A model generated the notes under the pieces. It was not told the DNA's origin. It ran no database searches and worked only from the letters and a program-made list of their open reading frames with translations. Positions 8,368-19,000 of a stretch of 45,156 nucleotides of DNA are shown here, piece after piece (the stretch's first letter is position 1; every line of letters begins with the position of its first letter). Where the stretch lies: positions 1 to 45,156 of the forward strand of contig NZ_FZOB01000014.1 in the NCBI RefSeq assembly GCF_900188395.1. The letters are read 5' to 3'. This DNA is from Desulfurobacterium atlanticum. GTDB lineage: Bacteria; Aquificota; Aquificia; Desulfurobacteriales; Desulfurobacteriaceae. The position numbers were made by a program, and so were the translations under genes.

Positions 8368-10002
8368 ATGAAGGAAACAATAAAAAGAAAGGTGCAGACA
8401 GCTTTAAAAGATATATACGGAAAGGAATTTGAAGTTTTAAATAAGGCATCTTTTGAACCGCCAAAAAGAAAAGAGTTTGGAGATGTGGCTACAAATATTG
8501 CTTTTCTTCTTGCGAAAGAGCTTAAAAAAGCACCTAAAGATATTGCACAGGAAATTGCAGCAAAGCTTTCAGAAAATCCAGAATTTGAGAAAGTTGAAGT
8601 TGCAGGTTCTGGATTTATAAATCTTTTTCTTTCAAAAGAGTTCTATATAGAGCTCTTAAAGAAAATTGTAAATACAGAATTTTATCTGTCTGATATTGGT
8701 AAAGGGGAAAAAATCCTTCTTGAGTATGTTTCTGCAAACCCAACAGGTCCCCTGCACGTAGGACACGGAAGGGGAGCAGTTGTGGGAGATGTGCTTTCAA
8801 AGATTATGGAAATAGCAGGCTATAAAGTGGAGAGGGAGTTTTACATTAACGATGCAGGAAGACAGATAAAACTTCTTGGTATCTCTGTTTATTATAGAAT
8901 GCAAGAACTTGCAGGAAGAAAACTTACTCTACCAGAAGATGCATATCGTGGAGAATATATTGTTGAGATAGCAAAAGAACTTATGTTAGCTCATCCTGAA
9001 CTTATTGATATGGAAGAAGATAAGGCGATTGAGATTATTGCAAACTACGCAAAAGAAACTTTACTTAAAGAGATAAAAGAAACGCTCAGTAAACTTAAGG
9101 TTGAATTTGACAGATGGTATAGTGAAAAAAGTTTATACAGTTCTGGGAAAGTTGATGAAGTTCTTAGAAAACTTCAGGATAAGGGACTTGTTTACGAAAA
9201 AGATGGAGCACTATGGCTTAAAACTTCTCTTTTTGGAGATGATAAAGACAGGGTTGTTAAGCGTTCAAATGGAGAATACACCTATTTCGCTTCAGATATT
9301 GCATACCACTACGACAAAATAGAGCGAGGATACGATAAAGGAATAGATATATGGGGAGCGGACCATCATGGCTATATTCCAAGAGTGAAAGCTGCAATTG
9401 AAGCTCTCGGACAGTCGGCAGACTGGCTTGAAGTTATATTGGTTCAGCTTGTTAAACTGTTTAAACATGGAAAAGAAGTTAAAATGTCAAAAAGAGCCGG
9501 AAATTTTGTCACTCTTGACTGGCTTATTGAAGAAGTTGGGGTAGATGCTGTAAGGTTTTTCTTTCTTACAAAAAGACACGATACACCGCTTGATTTTGAT
9601 ATTGACCTTGCAGTTTCAGAAAAAAGCGAAAATCCCGTCTATTATGTGCAGTATGCTCACGCGAGAATATCCAGCATCCTTGATAAGGCATCTGAAGCCG
9701 GTCTATCTCCTTCAGAAGATCATCTTGGGCTTATAAAAGATGATGAGTTTGACCTGATAATCAAATGTTACGGCTTAAAAACAACTCTTGAAAATGCAGC
9801 GGTGAAAAGAGAACCTCACCTTCTTCCATACTATCTTATTGACCTTGCATCTTCATTTCATAAATATTACAACAAAAACAGAGTTATAGATAATGACAAT
9901 CCGGAACTTTCTTCTGCAAGGCTTTATATTGTTAAAGCTGTGAAAAGAGTTATAAAAATAGGACTTGATATATTAAACGTTAATGCTCCAAGGAGGATGT
10001 AA
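8368..10002 (+). CDS. argS: Arginyl-tRNA synthetase
   Basis: ArgS attaches arginine to tRNA-Arg (class I synthetase, cytoplasm). The 544-aa protein has the N-terminal Add1 domain (about 1-85), the class I signature SANPTGPLHVGHGRG with HVGH as the HIGH motif, the ArgRS-typical EFYINDAGRQI, and KMSKRAGNFV as the KMSKS motif. The C-terminal anticodon-binding DALR domain has NPVYYVQYAHARISSI. AAGGAG lies 6 bases before the ATG. It heads a plus-strand gene run that reaches trmI. The assignment is secure. Confidence 0.97.
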   Translation: MKETIKRKVQTALKDIYGKEFEVLNKASFEPPKRKEFGDVATNIAFLLAKELKKAPKDIAQEIAAKLSENPEFEKVEVAGSGFINLFLSKEFYIELLKKIVNTEFYLSDIGKGEKILLEYVSANPTGPLHVGHGRGAVVGDVLSKIMEIAGYKVEREFYINDAGRQIKLLGISVYYRMQELAGRKLTLPEDAYRGEYIVEIAKELMLAHPELIDMEEDKAIEIIANYAKETLLKEIKETLSKLKVEFDRWYSEKSLYSSGKVDEVLRKLQDKGLVYEKDGALWLKTSLFGDDKDRVVKRSNGEYTYFASDIAYHYDKIERGYDKGIDIWGADHHGYIPRVKAAIEALGQSADWLEVILVQLVKLFKHGKEVKMSKRAGNFVTLDWLIEEVGVDAVRFFFLTKRHDTPLDFDIDLAVSEKSENPVYYVQYAHARISSILDKASEAGLSPSEDHLGLIKDDEFDLIIKCYGLKTTLENAAVKREPHLLPYYLIDLASSFHKYYNKNRVIDNDNPELSSARLYIVKAVKRVIKIGLDILNVNAPRRM

Positions 10003-10004
10003 AA

Positions 10005-10631
10005 ATGGAGGGGAACAAAAAGCTTTACTACATTTTGATGGGAGCGGCTGTTGTTTTATTAACAGCATCCTACGGTGTTGGTTTTTATGTAGGAAGAGAT
10101 ACAGGGTATTCAGAAGCAAAAAAGGAGTTTGAAATTGAAAAGAAAAAGCTTCTTAAAACTATTGCTTCTTTAACTCCCCTATCAAGGCCAAAGCCTGAAG
10201 AAAAAGTGGTCGTTGTTAATGCAAAACCTGAAGAAAAAAAGTCTGAAGAGAAGAAGACTCAAACAGAAAAAGAAGCAACCACTGAAGTTAAAACAGTGAA
10301 ACCGGAAACTTCTGAAAAGAAACAAAACAGTGCAGAAAAGCAAGCTGAAATAGCAAAGAAAGAGGAAAAACAGATTAATAAACCTTCCGTGAAAACAGAA
10401 AAAGTTTCTACCAAAAAGAATTACTTTATTCAGGTTGGAATCTTTAGAAGTGAGGTAAATGCAAAGAAACTTGTTAAAAAACTATCTCAGAAAGGTATTC
10501 CAGCCACTGTAGATAGGTGGAAAGGTTACTACAGGGTTAAAACCCAGATGCTTACTCAGGATGAAGCTAAAGCTCTTCTGAAAAGGTTAAAGGAAGAGAT
10601 GAAGCTTTCTGGGATTGTAAAAAGGAGGTAA
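10005..10631 (+). CDS. Membrane-anchored SPOR-domain protein
   Basis: The 208-aa protein has a single transmembrane segment at about residues 8-28 (YYILMGAAVVLLTASYGVGF), a long Lys/Glu/Thr-rich low-complexity linker (about 55-130), and a C-terminal SPOR domain (about 134-205, starting KKNYFIQVGIFRSEVNA). This is the layout of FtsN/DedD-like cell-envelope proteins: inner-membrane anchor, periplasmic linker, and a SPOR domain that binds denuded peptidoglycan at division sites. GGAGG precedes the start, and only two bases separate it from argS, so it is probably co-transcribed. Its exact role in division is inferred from the family. Confidence 0.85.
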   Translation: MEGNKKLYYILMGAAVVLLTASYGVGFYVGRDTGYSEAKKEFEIEKKKLLKTIASLTPLSRPKPEEKVVVVNAKPEEKKSEEKKTQTEKEATTEVKTVKPETSEKKQNSAEKQAEIAKKEEKQINKPSVKTEKVSTKKNYFIQVGIFRSEVNAKKLVKKLSQKGIPATVDRWKGYYRVKTQMLTQDEAKALLKRLKEEMKLSGIVKRR

Positions 10632-10634
10632 TTC

Positions 10635-12005
10635 TTGATAGATACACATGCTCATCTTCATTTTCCACAGTATGATAAAGATAGAGATAAAATAATAGAA
10701 GAATGCAACCAGAAACTTGATGCGGTTGTTACTGTAGGTTGCAATTTTGAAGACAGTAAGAAAGCTTTGGCTTTAGCAGATTCCAATTATAAAATTTACG
10801 GTACTGCTGGAATTCATCCTCACGATGCAGTCAATTATGATTTAAATATTAAAGAAAGTTTGAAGAATCTTTTACAACATGAGAAAACTGTTGCCGTAGG
10901 AGAAGCAGGACTTGATTTTTACAGAAATCTGTCTCCGAAAGAAAAGCAGGAAGAGATTTTTAGATTACAGATTGAACTTGCAAGAGAGTTTGAAAAACCG
11001 ATTGTAATTCATACAAGAGAAGCTTCTACTGAAATGTCAGAATTTATCAAAACTGAAATGGAAGGAGTGAAAGGAATAATTCACTGCTTTAACGGTGATA
11101 AGGAACTGCTTGAAACCGCTTTGAAACACGGATTTTTTATCTCTTATGCTGGCCCTGTAACCTATCCTAAGAATGAATTTTTAAGAGAGACGCTAAAGAA
11201 TGTTCCATCATCAAGACTTCTTGTTGAAACCGATGCCCCTTACCTTTCTCCACAAAAATTCAGAGGAAAGAGAAACCATCCTGTTTATGTGGCCTATACG
11301 ATCAAAACTATAGCCGAATACCTTGGACTTAACTTTTCAGATGTTGACCGTATAACAACTGTAAACGCTAAGAGAATTTTTAACCTTCCAATGACAAAAG
11401 AGGAAAAATCTCCAAAACTTGTTTATAAAGTTAGGAATACTCTTTATATCAACCTTACAACAAAATGTCCATGTCACTGCACTTTCTGTTTCAGGGGAAA
11501 AGAAGATTATGTGCTTGGTTATAACCTTAACCTTGATAGAGAACCGATAGCGGAAGAGTATATGTATAGAATTAAAAATCCAGGAATTTACGATGAGTTA
11601 GTATTTTGCGGTTATGGAGAGCCTTTTGAGAGATTTGATGCCCTTTGTAAGATTGCAGAATGGATAAAAAAGATGGGGGCAAAAAAGGTAAGAGTAAATA
11701 CCAACGGACTTGGATATCTGATTACAAATGATAAAAAAATTCTTGACAAACTAAAAGGTCTGGTGGATTCCTTTAATATCAGTATTAACGCTTCCACTCC
11801 TGAAGAGTATTACAAAATTGTCAGGCCGTCTTTTGGAAAAGGAAGTTTTGAAAGTGTGTTAAAATTCATTCAAGATGCGAAAAAAGCTGGATTTGAAGTT
11901 GTCATTTCCGCCGTTGATATAGAAGACTTTGACAAAAATGCATTTATTCAATTTGCAAAAAAACTCGGTGTCAACTGGAAAATAAGAAACTGGAAAGTTA
12001 TTTAA
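10635..12005 (+). CDS. TatD-family metal-dependent hydrolase fused to a radical SAM domain
   Basis: This is a two-domain fusion of 456 aa. Residues 1-255 are a TatD nuclease/hydrolase: HAHLHF (HxH), VGEAGLDFYRN, IVIHTREA, GIIHCFNGD and LVETDAPYLSP supply the metal ligands. Residues about 265-456 are a radical SAM domain with the iron-sulfur cysteines C278, C282 and C285 in KCPCHCTFCFRG, followed by CGYGEPFE. This matches the known TatD-linked radical SAM family, whose substrate is not established. The start is TTG at 10635, chosen because it follows GGAGG by 6 bases and begins exactly at the conserved MIDTHAHLH. It lies 3 bases after the SPOR gene. Both halves look complete. Confidence 0.88.
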   Translation: MIDTHAHLHFPQYDKDRDKIIEECNQKLDAVVTVGCNFEDSKKALALADSNYKIYGTAGIHPHDAVNYDLNIKESLKNLLQHEKTVAVGEAGLDFYRNLSPKEKQEEIFRLQIELAREFEKPIVIHTREASTEMSEFIKTEMEGVKGIIHCFNGDKELLETALKHGFFISYAGPVTYPKNEFLRETLKNVPSSRLLVETDAPYLSPQKFRGKRNHPVYVAYTIKTIAEYLGLNFSDVDRITTVNAKRIFNLPMTKEEKSPKLVYKVRNTLYINLTTKCPCHCTFCFRGKEDYVLGYNLNLDREPIAEEYMYRIKNPGIYDELVFCGYGEPFERFDALCKIAEWIKKMGAKKVRVNTNGLGYLITNDKKILDKLKGLVDSFNISINASTPEEYYKIVRPSFGKGSFESVLKFIQDAKKAGFEVVISAVDIEDFDKNAFIQFAKKLGVNWKIRNWKVI

Positions 12006-12020
12006 CGGAGGCAGCTGGAA

Positions 12021-12428
12021 ATGGCTGGAATTGTTAGGTTTGGTATTTCAATAGATGAAAAGCTCCTTGAGAGATTTGATGAATACATAGAAAAAAAGGG
12101 ATACGTAAGTCGTTCAGAAGCTGTCAGGGATCTTATAAGAAATGCTTTAATAGAGGAATCTGTAGGAGAGGATAAGGAAGTTTTCGGAACTATTACTATT
12201 GTTTTTGACCACCACCAGAAAGAGCTTGAGGATAAACTTACTGATATAGAACATGACCATATGAACAATATAGTTTCCTCTCTTCACGTTCATATAGACC
12301 ATCATCATTGTATGGAAACAATTGTTGTTAAGGGAAAAGCAAGTGAAATCAGAGCACTTGCAGATAGGATAATAAGCCAGAAGGGAGTTAAACACGGTAA
12401 ACTTGTTGTTACCGGTATAGAGCCTTGA
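12021..12428 (+). CDS. nikR: Nickel-responsive transcriptional regulator NikR
   Basis: The 135-aa protein has a ribbon-helix-helix DNA-binding domain (about 1-45, with VRFGISIDEKLLERFDEY and SRSEAVRDLIRNAL) and a C-terminal ACT-like nickel-binding domain. The high-affinity Ni ligands of E. coli NikR (H76, H87, H89, C95) correspond to H78, H89, H91 and C97 here (HVHIDHHHC). NikR represses nickel uptake genes when nickel is sufficient; no nickel transporter is in this window, so its targets lie elsewhere. GGAGG precedes the start, and the gene follows the TatD fusion by 15 bases. Confidence 0.93.
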   Translation: MAGIVRFGISIDEKLLERFDEYIEKKGYVSRSEAVRDLIRNALIEESVGEDKEVFGTITIVFDHHQKELEDKLTDIEHDHMNNIVSSLHVHIDHHHCMETIVVKGKASEIRALADRIISQKGVKHGKLVVTGIEP

Positions 12429-12482
12429 TTTTGTGTAACCTCTAACCATATTTATTTCATCAGAAATCAAGGAGGTTTCAAA

Positions 12483-13226
12483 ATGGCTGGACATTCCAAA
12501 TGGGCAAATATTAAACATAAAAAAGCTGCGCAGGATGCGAAAAGAGGAAAAATCTATACAAAACTTGCCCGTGAGATAACAGTTGCAGCAAGAGAAGGTG
12601 GTGGTGACCCTGAGTTTAATCCGAGACTTAGAACCGCTATTGAGAAAGCAAAAAAATTTAACATGCCAAAGGAAAATATAGAAAGAGCTATCAAAAGAGG
12701 AACAGGCGAGATAGCTGGAGAAACCTATGAGGAAGTAACCTATGAGGGATACGGTCCCGGGGGAGTAGCAATCATAGTTAAGTGTTTAACCGACAACAGA
12801 AATAGAACAGCTTCTGAAGTAAGGCATGCATTCTCAAAACATGGTGGAAATCTTGGAACTTCTGGATGTGTATCATGGATGTTTGAGAGAAAAGGCGTTA
12901 TCACGGTTTCAGCTGAAGGGCAGGATGAAGAATCTGTAATGATGGTTGCCATAGATGCAGGAGCTGAAGATTTTGTTGCTGAAGATGGCACATTTATCAT
13001 TTACACACAGCCATCAGACCTTGAAACTGTTAAAAAAGCGCTGGAAGAGGCCGGGATAAAAATAGAGGAAGCCAAACTTGACCTTATACCTCAAACCACA
13101 ACAAGGGTGGAAGGTGAAACGGCACAAAAAGTTTTGAAACTGCTTGAACATCTTGAAGATCTTGATGATGTTCAGGAGGTATATTCAAACTTTGATATGC
13201 CTGAAGAGGTCCTCAATAATGCATAA
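12483..13226 (+). CDS. YebC/TACO1-family protein
   Basis: This is a full-length 247-aa YebC family member. It starts with the hallmark [20 protein letters not shown], continues with [18 protein letters not shown], and has [11 protein letters not shown] and [12 protein letters not shown]. The family was long annotated as transcriptional regulators; more recent work ties YebC/TACO1 proteins to relief of ribosome stalling at proline-rich stretches. AAGGAGG is 9 bases before the ATG. It lies 54 bases after nikR, and its 3' end overlaps the next gene by 8 bases. Confidence 0.95.
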   Translation: MAGHSKWANIKHKKAAQDAKRGKIYTKLAREITVAAREGGGDPEFNPRLRTAIEKAKKFNMPKENIERAIKRGTGEIAGETYEEVTYEGYGPGGVAIIVKCLTDNRNRTASEVRHAFSKHGGNLGTSGCVSWMFERKGVITVSAEGQDEESVMMVAIDAGAEDFVAEDGTFIIYTQPSDLETVKKALEEAGIKIEEAKLDLIPQTTTRVEGETAQKVLKLLEHLEDLDDVQEVYSNFDMPEEVLNNA

Positions 13227-14295
13227 ATACATAGCTGCGACAATTTTCTCTTTATTGCTTTCTTCTTCAGCAATTGCTGTAGATATCAATTCAGTTGTAA
13301 AAAAAGAGTCATTTGCACTTTTAAAAGACCAGTTTGGTGTTGAGATAAGGGAAAGTAGTTCTTCGTCTGTTCTTGATATTCCATGGAATGAACCTGGAGT
13401 TCAGTTCTGGTTGCAGTATTACAATAATGGAATGAATAGATTGAAGCTCGTTCAGCAAATTAAAAGATATGAGATGTTTCTCCCTTATGTATTACCTGTT
13501 ATTAAGGAGGAAGGAGTTCCTGAAATCCTTGCATATCTTCCTATTATAGAAAGCAATGGAAACCCAGCTGCTGTGTCAAGAGCAGGGGCAGCAGGATTGT
13601 GGCAGCTTATGCCAAGAACGGCAAGACTTTATGGGCTCAGAGTGAACAGATACATAGATGAGCGTTTTGACATAGAAAAATCAACAAAAGCGGCTGTAAA
13701 ATACCTTAAAAACCTTTATAAAATTTTTGGAAGATGGGATCTTGCAATAGCCGCCTATAATGCGGGACCGGGGAAGATAAACAGGCTTTTAAAGAAATAT
13801 AACACAAATTCTTTCTGGGATCTGGCTAAACTTCCTGATGAAACTCTCAATTACGTTCCTAAATTTTACGCTGTTGCTCATCTTATAAATTCTGGAAAAA
13901 TAAAAGTTGCAAAGAATGAACGTGAGCTTTTAAAAATAAAGATTCTCTCCAAAACAAGTTTATATACCATTTCACGTAAGTTAAAAGTGAAATACTCCCT
14001 TCTTAAAACATATAACAAACAATACCGTTCAGGAGTTGTTTATCCACACAGGTATGTTTACATTCCCTCTTTTGCCATCAGAAACAGGACATTTCTTGCA
14101 AAGGCAAAGGACGCAAAAATCTTCATTTATAGACCTTATAAAACGGAAAAAGTTACAAAAATTGCCAGAAAATTTGGTACAGATATAAAAACCATGAAAG
14201 TGATTAATAGAATTAAAGGGAAATATGTTTATAAAGGTCAGGTGCTTATAATTGTTGCTTATAATGCAGATAAGGAGAATGTGGCAATAAGATGA
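13219..14295 (+). CDS. MltD-like lytic transglycosylase with LysM domains
   Basis: This protein cleaves peptidoglycan glycan strands in the periplasm. From ATG 13219 it is 358 aa with a signal peptide (residues 1-20, cleavage after AIA). The frame is open from 13144, but the extra 25 residues lack a signal-peptide start, and GAGG lies upstream of 13219. The SLT domain spans about 85-230 with catalytic E111 in PIIESNGNP, then [16 protein letters not shown] and [12 protein letters not shown]. Two LysM-like repeats follow (about 250-295 and 305-352, the second ending GQVLIIVAY). It overlaps yebC by 8 bases and trmI by 4 (ATGA), so it is translationally coupled to both. Confidence 0.9.
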   Translation: MHKYIAATIFSLLLSSSAIAVDINSVVKKESFALLKDQFGVEIRESSSSSVLDIPWNEPGVQFWLQYYNNGMNRLKLVQQIKRYEMFLPYVLPVIKEEGVPEILAYLPIIESNGNPAAVSRAGAAGLWQLMPRTARLYGLRVNRYIDERFDIEKSTKAAVKYLKNLYKIFGRWDLAIAAYNAGPGKINRLLKKYNTNSFWDLAKLPDETLNYVPKFYAVAHLINSGKIKVAKNERELLKIKILSKTSLYTISRKLKVKYSLLKTYNKQYRSGVVYPHRYVYIPSFAIRNRTFLAKAKDAKIFIYRPYKTEKVTKIARKFGTDIKTMKVINRIKGKYVYKGQVLIIVAYNADKENVAIR

Positions 14296-15065
14296 ACAAT
14301 ACAGTGAAACCCACAGATACTGTTATTTTTTATGATAGAGAGAAAAACAAAAAGTATTTTATAAATCTTTCTATTACTCCGAAATTTGGAACAGAAAACG
14401 GAGTTATAGAAACCAAAGATGTAATAGGTATTGAATATGGTAGCGAAGTGAAAACCCACAAAGGATATCCTTACCTTATCTTACCTGCAACCCTTTACGA
14501 TTTTATAATGTATAAACTTAACAGACTAACCCAGATAGTTTACCCGAAAGATGCTGCCTATATAGCTTTACGTCTTGATGTGAAGCCTGGAGATAAAATT
14601 ATTGAAAGTGGCGTCGGAAGTGGTGCAATGACAGCCATATTTGCTCATATTGTTGGTCCTTCAGGAAAGGTTATTTCCTATGAAAAAAGAGAAGAATTTA
14701 TCAAAAATGCAACTTCAAATCTGAATAAATTAGGTTTTCTTGATAGAGTTGAAATAAAGCACAGAGACATTTCTGAAGGTTTTGACGAAGATGATGCGGA
14801 TGCTGTTTTTCTTGATGTAAGAGAACCGTGGCTTTATCTTCATCATGCCTATAGCGCTCTTAAAAAAGGTAGAATGCTTGGAATTCTTATTCCTACTGTA
14901 AATCAAATTATAGAAACTCTAAAAAAACTTGAAGAACTTTCTTTTATAGATATTGAGGTTCTTGAAATTTTATTAAGACATTATAAAACAGTTCCAGAAA
15001 GATTAAGGCCAGAGGACAGAATGCCTGCTCACACAGCATTCCTTATTTTTGCCCGTAAAGTTTAG
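14292..15065 (+). CDS. trmI: tRNA (adenine-N1)-methyltransferase TrmI
   Basis: TrmI methylates A58 (and in some thermophiles A57) of tRNA, a modification important for heat stability. The 257-aa protein has an N-terminal beta domain and a Rossmann methyltransferase core. The SAM motif I is IIESGVGSGAMT, followed by VISYEKREEF (acidic end of beta 2), DAVFLDVREPW (motif IV) and GILIPTVNQI. LPATLYDFIM...QIVYPKDAAYI is the family signature before motif I. It starts in an ATGA overlap with the transglycosylase gene and its last 23 bases overlap the end of the convergent membrane-protein gene. Confidence 0.92.
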   Translation: MNNTVKPTDTVIFYDREKNKKYFINLSITPKFGTENGVIETKDVIGIEYGSEVKTHKGYPYLILPATLYDFIMYKLNRLTQIVYPKDAAYIALRLDVKPGDKIIESGVGSGAMTAIFAHIVGPSGKVISYEKREEFIKNATSNLNKLGFLDRVEIKHRDISEGFDEDDADAVFLDVREPWLYLHHAYSALKKGRMLGILIPTVNQIIETLKKLEELSFIDIEVLEILLRHYKTVPERLRPEDRMPAHTAFLIFARKV

Positions 15066-15942
15066 ATTCAGTAAAAAATTTTTCATACAAAATCGTAAGA
15101 AAAAATGAAACAGTTATCGCAAGTATTACCCTGATTCCTATCATAACAAATCCGTTGGCTCCAAAAAGCATAAAAAGAGCAGGATCTTCAATTATTGCAT
15201 GGGATATTAAAAGAAATGTTGCTACAAAAAAGATATTCTTACTTTTTAAGTTTCCCGATCGAAACTCACTTATTAAAATTCCAGCTCCATAGGTTATACC
15301 GAGAAAAAGACCTATAAATATGGGGAATGATGTGTTCACCTTTTCCTGATATTTTTTTATGAAAGGTAAAGACTTAGAAAAGTTTATAAAGAAAATAATT
15401 ATAGAAATTAGGACAACTATTTTAAAAGATAGCGTTGTTGCTTTTGTTATTGAAGATACTATCATTTTACTAAAACTATTAAATCTTGAAAGCTCTATAG
15501 CTGAATTTGTATTTATGTTAGAAGAAAAACTAAACGGGATAAAAGTAACAAGTAAAGCACCTATAAAAGCAGTAAAAACTCTCAAAGCTATAGAGTAGAA
15601 CACAGAAATTTCCAACTTTTTCATAATTGCAGATTCAATTAATATAGCATGAGCTATTCCAAGAAAAACTCCTATAATGGTCCATTGATATGGTGAGAGA
15701 TTTAAAGGTGCAAGGAAGGCAACAGCTGCATAGATGTTAAAAAGCATTCCTGCAGCTATACCTACTGCGCTTTCAGGTGGAAGGTGTAAAATTCCTGTTA
15801 CAGGTTCAAATATAAAAGATATCTTATTTAGGATGTTAAAATAGAAAAGCACATCTGCAAGTATGTAAAGGGGGAAGATCAGCTTTATTATGAAAATAGA
15901 TGTTTTAAATGCAAGGAGCAATGTTTCTCTAATATTTATCAT
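15043..15942 (-). CDS. Nucleoside-recognition (Gate) domain integral membrane protein
   Basis: The 299-aa protein is very hydrophobic, with about eight membrane segments (for example IFIIKLIFPLYILADVLFYF, VGIAAGMLFNIYAAVAFLAP and IFFVATFLLISHAIIEDPAL). The Gate-type signature repeats, with IAHAILIESAIMKK in one half and ISHAIIEDPALFML in the other, suggesting an internal duplication. Proteins of this group are predicted transporters of nucleosides or other small solutes; the substrate is unknown. The 3' end overlaps trmI by 23 bases on the opposite strand, so neither gene can end transcription between the two coding regions. Confidence 0.75.
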   Translation of the reverse strand: MINIRETLLLAFKTSIFIIKLIFPLYILADVLFYFNILNKISFIFEPVTGILHLPPESAVGIAAGMLFNIYAAVAFLAPLNLSPYQWTIIGVFLGIAHAILIESAIMKKLEISVFYSIALRVFTAFIGALLVTFIPFSFSSNINTNSAIELSRFNSFSKMIVSSITKATTLSFKIVVLISIIIFFINFSKSLPFIKKYQEKVNTSFPIFIGLFLGITYGAGILISEFRSGNLKSKNIFFVATFLLISHAIIEDPALFMLFGANGFVMIGIRVILAITVSFFLTILYEKFFTESKLYGQK

Positions 15943-16029
15943 TAAGACACTCCAGAACTTATGATTTAATTAAAGTTAAGATGTGCAAGATGTAAGTCAA
16001 GTAGAGATTTTTTTCTGAAATTTTAGAGA

Positions 16030-16052
16030 TTGGAGCCCGAAATGGGCTCCAA
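16030..16052 (-). terminator. GC-rich hairpin after the 5'-nucleotidase gene
   Basis: TTGGAGCCC and GGGCTCCAA form a 9-bp stem with a 5-base loop, starting 8 bases after the 5'-nucleotidase stop. On the minus strand the T-run precedes the stem instead of following it, so it is not a textbook intrinsic terminator. It could act as a terminator or a 3' stabilising stem. It is the only strong hairpin between this gene and the upstream end of the membrane-protein gene. Confidence 0.45.
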
Positions 16053-16059
16053 AAAAAAT

Positions 16060-19000
16060 TTATTCAGTTTCTATATTAACTTCATATATAGCTGTTGTTC
16101 CACTTTCTTCAAAAGATACTATAAGTAAAGGCTTTCCGTTTGGAGATTTATCAGCAGGCACAAAAGTTATTCCTTCCGGTGCTTTGTTACCTTTTGTAAA
16201 CTCAGGTAGATAATAAACAAATTGAGGATTTTCAGGGTCAGAGATATCGTAAACAACTATTGAACACTGTCTTTCAAGAGCTATAAATGCGTATATTTTG
16301 CCGTTTATCTCTCCTATAGCAACTCCTTCAGGTTCAACACCTTTATTTCCACTTCTTCCATCCATTTCTCCATCGTCATGGTTGAACAGTTCAGGCTCCT
16401 TCGCTTTAACTATTTTGCTTAACTCATCACCGCTATCCCAGACAAGATTTCCGCTTTCATCCCAGATAGCGAAGCTTCTTCCGCCAAAAGCGTAAAGCTC
16501 TTCGTATTCTCCATCATTATCAGTATCTCCAAGATCGGTCATCACTTTCAGGTCGTTATCGTCTTCATAATCGGCTGCTATTGAGCTGTCTAAATCGATT
16601 TTTTTTATTTTTTCTTCATCAGAATATCCATCATAATCTCTACCGTCTCCTTCGTTGGCGGTAACAAGATAAGTTTTCCCATCAACAATGTAAGTAGCTA
16701 TTCCATCCGGTTGGTAAAGTGCAAATAATCCATTGAAGTTTTTCATCTCTATTTTGCCGTTTTCTTCAATATCTATTGTGTAATTACCAGGTGTATAGCT
16801 TTTTCTACCAAGTGACTTAACATAATCAATCGCAAGATTTCCAAGGTCTATCTTTGCTATAGCATTATTTTCCTGTAATGTAACATAAGCGTAATTCCCA
16901 CTTACTGCTACATACTCAGGCTCAAGGTCTTTTGTTTGATTATCACTTGGTGTTCCTCCGAGCCTTACAGGTGTTCCGTCATCTGCTGGTGTTAAAGTAA
17001 TATTTCCAAAATCTAATTCTGTGTAGCTATAATCTGATGTGTTAATTATTCCAACAGTTCCCTCAGGATCAAAAGTATAATCGTCGTTTGGTTCTCCTTC
17101 GTTGGCAACAATAATTTTACTTCCATCCTCATTAAAAGTTACCATATCAGGTAGATAACCTACTTCTATCTCTTTTTTGAAGTTTCCATCAACATCAAAA
17201 ATTACAATTTTCCCTCTTTCCTGCTTTGAATCATCTGTAGCATCGACAACTTCAATAGCTACCGCAACTTTCCCGTTTTTAACAGCTACTGAATTTATTC
17301 CATCACCGTAAGCTGTAATGTCTATACTTTTTATTAAAGTAGGAGATGTGATGTTTGAAACATCAAAAATGTCAAGAGTATCATTTGCACCGTTTGTTAC
17401 AAAGAGTCTTTTAGTATCAGCATCATAAGCATTAATTTCACTACTGCTTTCAGTACCGTTGATTGTGGAAAGGAGTTTTAATGTGTCACCAGTAAACTTT
17501 TGTATTGGTTTTTCTTCTAATGGAAGTGCCTCAAGTTCTTTTCCTTCAGCATTAAGTGCTTTAATGTAATCTATAAATGTCTCAGCGTATCCAAAATATG
17601 TATCTGTTCCACCTCTTTCAGACAACACTTCACCAAAAGTTATATATCCGTCTTTTCCACTTGCAATATAACTGTTTGTTACAACCTTATACATTTTGCT
17701 TTCATCTATCGCTTGCCATTCTCCGGTAACTCTATCCATTATTTCAAGATTTGAAATTCTCTGGTTTTTAGGTTGGGATAAGTCAACTTCATATCTTATT
17801 CCATAGGCATAAGGGAATGAACCTGTGGAACCGCCATTGTCTTCAAAGTTTGTAATTGCATCTTCAAGCACCTGCTTAATTTCAGCACCTGTCATTTCAA
17901 GTGTATAAAGGGTATTGCTGAAAGGTAGTAAATCATAAACTTCACCTACGGTAATATTTCCCTCATCTATAGCTATTCTTACACCGCCGGCATTTTGAAT
18001 AGCAAGATCGGCATCGTCAACTTTCTCATAGAAAGATTTAGCAACTAATGGAGCTATCTCGCTTCCGTGTTCATTTAATTCACTTACTCCGTCGTACTTA
18101 TCTCCTGGAATTCTATTGTGCCCTAAAAATTCTTTTGAAACTCCTATTGTTAAGTTTTTAAGCTCATTAATCTGCTGGGAATACTTATCAAGAACAGCTT
18201 GAGCCGTAGGATCAGGATCAACAATTTCCAACTTTCCATTACTATTATTTATTATTTCTATTATCTTTGCTCTGGTTTCGTTATCCACTTCAGTTTTATT
18301 TCCATCAGCATCTTTCTGTAAGAAAGTATCTCCAAGTAGGATGGTATCAGTACCGGAACATTGAATAACTTTTCCTTCTCTATCAAACTCGACATCCAGT
18401 TTTCCAACAGCATAAGAATACTGCCATGCGGAAGCTATACATGCTTTAGTTCCGTCTTCCCTTTCAATCACAATCGGATAAGAATTAAATTGAGAAGATA
18501 ATCCATAATCTGTATAATTTCCAAGTAAAGAGTGAGAGTCTCCATCAATAATTACATCAACATCATCAAGCTCTTTTGCAAGATTTATATCATTTTCCAT
18601 ACCAAAGTGACTGACAAGAACTATTTTATTTATCCCTTGTTCTTTTAATTCTTCTATATATTTTTCTGCAGTTTCTTTTTCATCAAGGAAATCAATGTCG
18701 TCACCGGGATTTGAGGAATCGTGGGTTTTTTGAGCATACCCAATACCGATAATTCCTATTTTTTCTCCATTCCTTTCAACAATTTTGTAGGGCTTCCAGT
18801 AACCATTCAACACGCTACTTTCTTGAGGTACTATGTTGGCACTTACTACTGTTGCGTTAAGCTTATCAAGGTAACTTTTTAACCCTTCATTTCCATCATC
18901 AAATTCATGATTTCCAATAGTTATTGCATCCCAGTCAATCAGGTTTAAAAGTTCTGCTGTTGCATTTCCTTTAAATAAAACATAGTAAAGAGAACCTACA

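Noticed and set aside
15359-15598. Plus-strand frame inside the Gate membrane-protein gene
   Set aside because: The minus-strand frame encodes regular membrane helices with family motifs; the plus frame is its shadow.
16030-16052. Hairpin as terminator for plus-strand transcription from trmI
   Set aside because: It lies almost 1 kb beyond trmI and is followed by A on the plus strand, not T.
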